From contig CADBPK010000286.1 of the NCBI GenBank assembly GCA_902796465.1, positions 1 through 12,735 of the forward strand: a stretch of 12,735 bases of DNA, read 5' to 3'. Below are positions 9,692 through 12,735 of the stretch, one piece after another (within the stretch, counting starts at the first letter, position 1; each line of letters opens with the position of its first letter). Under the pieces are notes generated by a model. It did not search any database. It saw nothing but the letters and a program-made list of their open reading frames with translations, and was not told the DNA's origin. This DNA is from an uncultured Erysipelotrichaceae bacterium. Its GTDB lineage: Bacteria; Bacillota_I; Bacilli_A; Erysipelotrichales; Erysipelotrichaceae. A program made the translations under genes and the position numbers.

Positions 9692-9698
9692 ATTTAAG
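9671..9698. repeat. Direct repeat TTATATTTAAG x2 across the rpmH promoter
   Basis: TTATATTTAAG occurs at 9671-9681 and again at 9688-9698, 17 bases apart. The first copy lies in the -35/-10 spacer and the second overlaps the -10 and the likely start site. It may be a regulator site or only a by-product of AT richness. Confidence 0.4.
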
Positions 9699-9738
9699 CG
9701 TTTGTTTTCGAAATGTATAAAATTGGAGGTGGGTACGA

Positions 9739-9873
9739 ATGAAGAGAACATACCAGCCAAGCAAAAGGAAATGTAAAGCTAACCATGGCTTCAGAGCTCG
9801 CATGGCAACAGTCGGCGGACGTAAAGTTCTGGCAAGACGTCGTGCTAAGGGAAGAAAGGTCCTGTCTGCTTAA
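9739..9873 (+). CDS. rpmH: 50S ribosomal protein L34
   Basis: A 44-codon gene starting [11 protein letters not shown] and ending GRKVLSA, the full normal length of bacterial L34. The sequence is highly basic, with the conserved [19 protein letters not shown] core. L34 is a late-assembling protein of the large ribosomal subunit. GGAGGTGG lies six bases before the ATG, and a near-consensus promoter is 48 bases upstream. It is the first gene of the widely conserved rpmH-rnpA-yidC-jag string. The usual upstream neighbour dnaA is absent here and a carboxypeptidase gene occupies that side. A hairpin with a T-run directly follows the stop codon, so most transcripts probably carry rpmH alone. Confidence 0.97.
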   Translation: MKRTYQPSKRKCKANHGFRARMATVGGRKVLARRRAKGRKVLSA

Positions 9874-9896
9874 AGTCACCGCAAGGTGATTTTTTT
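9874..9896 (+). terminator. Intercistronic terminator/attenuator between rpmH and rnpA
   Basis: AGTCACC (9874-9880) and GGTGATT (9885-9891) form a 7-bp stem (one G-T pair) closed by the GNRA tetraloop GCAA. The T-run extends to 9896. It begins right after the rpmH stop codon and ends 13 bases before the rnpA ATG. Partial readthrough is needed for rnpA-yidC-jag unless another promoter exists. Confidence 0.75.
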
Positions 9897-9909
9897 CTTC
9901 TTATTGTCT

Positions 9910-10242
9910 ATGAAAAAGAAAAACAGGATCAAAAAAGCGGAAGAATTCCAGAAACTGATCAAGAAAGGCAGGAAGACTGTCAATCACTGCTTTGTTTTTT
10001 ATTATGCAGACAAGAAGGAAGAAGAAGCCAGGATCGGTATAACACTCACAAAGAAAATGGGTAATGCCGTTGTCCGCAACCATATCAAGAGACAGGTGCG
10101 GATGATGTGTCATGAACTCATTGACTTTAAAACTTTCCCGTATGACGGCATCCTGATCGTCAGATTCGGCTATTTGTCGCAGGATTATGAAAAAAATAAA
10201 AAGAACTTGGAAAAAGCATTGAATATAGCTACAATTAAATAG
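9910..10242 (+). CDS. rnpA: Ribonuclease P protein component
   Basis: With the start at 9910 the protein has 110 residues, normal for RnpA, the basic protein that helps the RNase P RNA remove 5' leaders from tRNA precursors. It opens MKKKNRIKKAEEFQKLIKK and carries the RNR signature GNAVVRNHIKRQVR and the central RIGITLTKKMG. A longer frame from GTG 9886 would add eight hydrophobic residues encoded by the T-run of the preceding hairpin and is not believed. No ribosome site is seen before 9910: the 12 bases upstream are pyrimidine-rich, and the nearest purine stretch (GGTGA, 9885-9889) is 20 bases away and inside the hairpin. Expression should therefore be low relative to rpmH. yidC follows after 21 bases. 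Confidence 0.95.
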   Translation: MKKKNRIKKAEEFQKLIKKGRKTVNHCFVFYYADKKEEEARIGITLTKKMGNAVVRNHIKRQVRMMCHELIDFKTFPYDGILIVRFGYLSQDYEKNKKNLEKALNIATIK

Positions 10243-10263
10243 TTATAAAATTTAGGAGATATT

Positions 10264-11139
10264 ATGAAGTTTAGTCCTCGTACAAAAAAGATCCTCGGAC
10301 TGTCGCTTGTACTGCTGTTTGTACTGACAACAACAGGCTGCGCCATTCCGCGTAATGAAGACGGTACAGTCAAACTGATCACGACTGCCACAACATTCTC
10401 TGAGACAATGTCCAGCGAAAACTGGTTCAGTGCCATCTTTGTCTGGCCGCTGTCCCAGATGATCAACCATCTGAGTCCCAAGATCGGCGTCGGTGCTTCC
10501 ATTGCCCTGGTAACGATCATCGTCAACGCGATCCTGATCATTGCCACACTGCGGTCAACTGTTGCCCAGCAGCGCATGCAGATGATCCAGCCGGAACTCG
10601 AACGGATCCAGAGAAAGTATGAAGGCCGTGATGACCAGACATCCAAGATGCGTCAGGCATCGGAAATGCAGGCATTATACAAAAAGTATGATATCAACCC
10701 TGCTTCCGTACTGCTGGTTACATTCCTGCAGTTCCCTGTCATTATGGCAATGTATATGTCCGTTCACAGATCTGAAGCTGTCCAGAACGGTACATTCCTC
10801 GGTCTGAGCCTGCAGAAAACACCGCTTCAGGGATTCCAGGACGGACAGTATCTGTACATCGTCCTGTTCCTGATCATGGTCGCTGCACAGTTCCTTTCCA
10901 TGAAGATCCCGGAAATTATCAACAAGAAGCGTGCAGAGGAAACCGCAAAGAAACAGCACCGCAAGCCGGCTGATACAACTTCCTCACAGGCAATGACAAT
11001 GCAGTATTCCATGCTGGCTATGATCGCCGTATTCGGTCTGATGTGGCCGACAGCCATGACAGTTTACTGGATCATCAACTCCCTCGTGAATATCGGCAAG
11101 ACATTCATCGTCCAGAGAGTCATCGAAGCCAACAAATAA
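10264..11139 (+). CDS. yidC: Membrane protein insertase YidC/OxaA (Gram-positive type)
   Basis: A 291-residue insertase that helps membrane proteins fold into the bilayer, with or without SecYEG. The N-terminal signal ends in TTTGC with Cys26 as the probable lipid-modified residue, as in Gram-positive SpoIIIJ-type YidC. Five membrane segments follow, near 55-70, 76-96, 145-165, 197-213 and 250-272. The cytoplasmic hairpin MQMIQPELERIQRKY (105-119) and the motif YDINPASVLLVTFLQFPV (142-159) are typical. The TM segment that normally reads VTxxxR...PL carries Asn88 (codon 10525-10527) in place of the conserved groove arginine, and the Pro is also missing. The end lacks the long basic tail of some YidC2 proteins. 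AGGAG lies five bases before the ATG. jag follows after 12 bases, the usual pairing. Confidence 0.95.
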   Translation: MKFSPRTKKILGLSLVLLFVLTTTGCAIPRNEDGTVKLITTATTFSETMSSENWFSAIFVWPLSQMINHLSPKIGVGASIALVTIIVNAILIIATLRSTVAQQRMQMIQPELERIQRKYEGRDDQTSKMRQASEMQALYKKYDINPASVLLVTFLQFPVIMAMYMSVHRSEAVQNGTFLGLSLQKTPLQGFQDGQYLYIVLFLIMVAAQFLSMKIPEIINKKRAEETAKKQHRKPADTTSSQAMTMQYSMLAMIAVFGLMWPTAMTVYWIINSLVNIGKTFIVQRVIEANK

Positions 11140-11151
11140 CAGGAGCTATAT

Positions 11152-11781
11152 ATGAAGAACTATACTGCTAAATCACTGGAAGAACTGCTGCAGAATGCCG
11201 CAGCAGATAAAAACTGCACGGTCGAAGAACTGGAATACTTCGTTACAGAAGAAAAGAAAGGCATTCTCGGAATCGGAAACTCCGTCAGCGCAGATGTATT
11301 CTGCCGCGATGACGTCAAGGAATTCCTCTTTGACTATCTCGGAAACTTCTTTACCGGCATCGACCAGGATATCGAAGTTGCCATCGAAGAAACAGATACA
11401 GGCTTCATCGTTAATCTGAACGCTGAAAACAATGCTGTCCTGATCGGCAAGATGGGCAAGACACTGGCAGCTTTCAACACTGTTGTCAGAGGCGCAGTCA
11501 ACGCTGAATTCAAAAAGAGAATCGACGTTCTGATCGATATCAACCATTACAAGGAAGAACGCTATGCAAAGCTTTCCTCCATGGCCAAGAGAATCGCCAA
11601 GCAGGTGATCCGCACAAAGGTAGACGCAGAACTCGACCCGATGCCGAACGATGAAAGAAAAGTGATCCACAAAACACTCAATGACTGGAAGAATGTCAAA
11701 ACACAGAGTGAAGGCGACGGCAGCAAGCGTCATATCTGTATCAAATATGCAGGATACAGAGATACTACCGCTGCAGAATAA
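11152..11781 (+). CDS. jag: RNA-binding protein Jag/KhpB (EloR)
   Basis: A 209-residue protein with the standard three parts: Jag_N (about 1-52, with KGILGIG at 36-42), a KH type II domain (about 75-130, GxxG loop IGKMGKT) and a C-terminal R3H domain (about 140-205). The R3H motif is PMPNDERKVIH, followed by the conserved VKTQSEG and KRHICIKY. In Gram-positive cocci the protein (KhpB/EloR) pairs with KhpA, binds RNA and influences cell elongation. That role is known for the family, not shown here. The linker between Jag_N and KH is short. AGGAG precedes the ATG by six bases. It sits 12 bases after yidC and ends the operon at a long hairpin. mnmE, a common next gene, is absent. Confidence 0.93.
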   Translation: MKNYTAKSLEELLQNAAADKNCTVEELEYFVTEEKKGILGIGNSVSADVFCRDDVKEFLFDYLGNFFTGIDQDIEVAIEETDTGFIVNLNAENNAVLIGKMGKTLAAFNTVVRGAVNAEFKKRIDVLIDINHYKEERYAKLSSMAKRIAKQVIRTKVDAELDPMPNDERKVIHKTLNDWKNVKTQSEGDGSKRHICIKYAGYRDTTAAE

Positions 11782-11793
11782 ACAAACAAGACA

Positions 11794-11844
11794 GGGCTGT
11801 AATTAACCTCTGATGCGCAGTCAGAAGTTAAACAGCCCCTTTTC
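11794..11844 (+). terminator. Long hairpin terminator after jag
   Basis: GGGCTGT (11794-11800) pairs with ACAGCCC (11832-11838). Inside it TTAAC and TCTGA pair with GTTAA and TCAGA around the loop TGCGCAG, with a small bulge and a mismatch. The following T-run is short (TTTT, 11840-11843). Termination of the rpmH-jag unit is likely. Confidence 0.75.
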
Positions 11845-11861
11845 TATGGATAATTGGTTTA

Positions 11862-11890
11862 TAGACAATTCACAGCATACGCAATAAACT
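11862..11890 (+). promoter_or_regulatory. Weak candidate promoter of the malic enzyme gene
   Basis: TAGACA (11862-11867) and TAAACT (11885-11890) are 17 bases apart and match consensus at five and four of six positions. The predicted start near 11897 would fall at the ribosome site (GGAGG), so either the real promoter is slightly upstream or the leader is very short. Nothing better is seen between 11845 and 11910. Confidence 0.25.
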
Positions 11891-11910
11891 TACTTCGGAG
11901 GATACATACA

Positions 11911-12735
11911 ATGAACTATGCAGAAGAATCACTGAAAAAACACTATGAATGGAAAGGCAAGATCGAAATCAAAACACGCGCGGCAGTAGACAGTTCCGAG
12001 GCGCTGAGTCTGGCATATACGCCCGGTGTTGCACAGCCCTGCCTTGAGATCCAGAAAGATATCAATAAAAGTTACGAACTGACACGCAGATGGAATACTG
12101 TGGCAGTCGTTACCGACGGTACAGCAGTACTGGGACTCGGTGACATCGGTCCGGAAGCCGGCATGCCTGTCATGGAAGGCAAATGTGCACTGTTCAAGGC
12201 ATTCGGTGATGTCGATGCCATCCCCCTGTGCGTCCGCTCAAAAGATGTGGATGATATCGTAAAGACCGTTGCGCTTCTGGCAGGTTCATTCGGCGGCGTT
12301 AATCTGGAAGATATTTCCGCACCCCGCTGCTTCGAAATTGAAAAGAAGCTTAAGGAATGCACGGATATCCCGATCTTCCACGATGACCAGCACGGAACAG
12401 CAGTCATTACGCTGGCCGGTATCATGAATGCCCTGAAACTGGTTGGAAAGAAAATTGAAGATATCAAGATCGTCACATCCGGTGCCGGCGCTGCAGGTAT
12501 CGCTATTATCCGCCTCCTGCTGGCAATGGGTCTGAAGAACGTGATCATGACAGACCGTAAGGGAGCCATCTATGAAGGACGTGACGGACTTAATCCGATC
12601 AAGGAAGAAATGGCAAAGATCACAAACTTTGCACACGAAAAAGGAACACTGGCAGATGTCATCCGCGGCGCAGATGTATTCATCGGCGTATCCGCTCCGG
12701 GTACACTGACACAGGATATGGTACGCACCATGGCA
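11911..12735 (+). CDS. NAD(P)-dependent malic enzyme, 3' end outside window
   Basis: The first 275 codons of a short-form malic enzyme (complete members are about 390-410 residues), which oxidatively decarboxylates malate to pyruvate and CO2 using Mg2+ or Mn2+. Visible motifs are AYTPGVA with catalytic Tyr36, VTDGTAVLGLGDIG (67-80), EGKCALFKAFG with Lys91, the metal-site segments NLEDISAPRCF (131-141) and FHDDQHGTA (156-164), and the Rossmann loop GAGAAG (191-196). Asp215 at the end of the second dinucleotide-fold strand (MTDRKG) hints at NAD rather than NADP, but this is an inference. The start is set by GGAGG eight bases upstream. The gene stands after the jag terminator and is probably its own unit. 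Nothing in the visible part is disrupted. Confidence 0.93.
   Translation, partial: MNYAEESLKKHYEWKGKIEIKTRAAVDSSEALSLAYTPGVAQPCLEIQKDINKSYELTRRWNTVAVVTDGTAVLGLGDIGPEAGMPVMEGKCALFKAFGDVDAIPLCVRSKDVDDIVKTVALLAGSFGGVNLEDISAPRCFEIEKKLKECTDIPIFHDDQHGTAVITLAGIMNALKLVGKKIEDIKIVTSGAGAAGIAIIRLLLAMGLKNVIMTDRKGAIYEGRDGLNPIKEEMAKITNFAHEKGTLADVIRGADVFIGVSAPGTLTQDMVRTMA

Noticed and set aside
9886..9909. Upstream GTG start for rnpA adding eight residues
   Set aside because: The added residues come from the terminator T-run, there is no ribosome site, and RnpA proteins normally start close to the basic MKKK segment.
10200..10249. Possible promoter for yidC (TTGAAT ... TATAAA)
   Set aside because: The spacing is 19 bases and the predicted start would fall on the yidC ribosome site. 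Readthrough from rpmH is a simpler explanation.
11845..11853. DnaA-box-like sequence (TTATCCATA on the minus strand)
   Set aside because: It has one mismatch to TTATCCACA and occurs singly, with no cluster, no AT-rich unwinding element and no dnaA nearby. It is not evidence for an origin.

Overview
The window looks like an ordinary chromosomal segment of a mid-GC, non-sporulating Bacillota (Firmicutes) bacterium, plausibly an Erysipelotrichia relative. The phylum call rests on two conserved gene strings (pth-mfd-rqcP-divIC and rpmH-rnpA-yidC-jag), strong AGGAGG-type ribosome sites, U-tract terminators and Gram-positive cell-wall genes. The class is a guess. I see no mobile element, CRISPR array, tRNA or rRNA.

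Left part, minus strand (1-3270). An unrecognised gene runs off the left edge. Then comes a secreted UshA-type 5'-nucleotidase with its own terminator, and a flavin-reductase-like protein with an extra C-terminal domain, also with its own terminator. A 16-bp perfect palindrome lies just upstream of the flavoprotein gene.

Middle, minus strand (3247-8832). Five tightly packed genes form one operon read leftwards: a membrane-anchored protein of unknown function with an acidic repeated tail, then pth, mfd, rqcP and divIC. Several neighbours overlap or nearly overlap, and a hairpin terminator ends the operon. The order matches the Bacillus subtilis spoVC(pth)-mfd-yabO-divIC neighbourhood with the sporulation genes (fin, spoVT, yabP, yabQ) absent. 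Pth recycles peptidyl-tRNA and RqcP acts on stalled ribosomes. Mfd clears stalled RNA polymerase and DivIC works in division.

Right part, plus strand (8845-12735). A membrane-anchored VanY/LdcB-like carboxypeptidase is divergent from the operon. Then a strong promoter drives rpmH (44 codons), followed by a terminator-like hairpin, rnpA, yidC and jag, ended by a long hairpin. A malic enzyme gene runs off the right edge. The usual neighbour dnaA and an origin are not present here.

I found no evidently new multi-gene system. The points most worth a second look are residue-level departures in conserved proteins (YidC lacks its groove arginine; the VanY-like enzyme has Gln where the catalytic Glu is expected), the hairpin and missing ribosome site between rpmH and rnpA, the flavin-reductase fusion, and the unknown acidic-tailed protein heading the pth-mfd operon.
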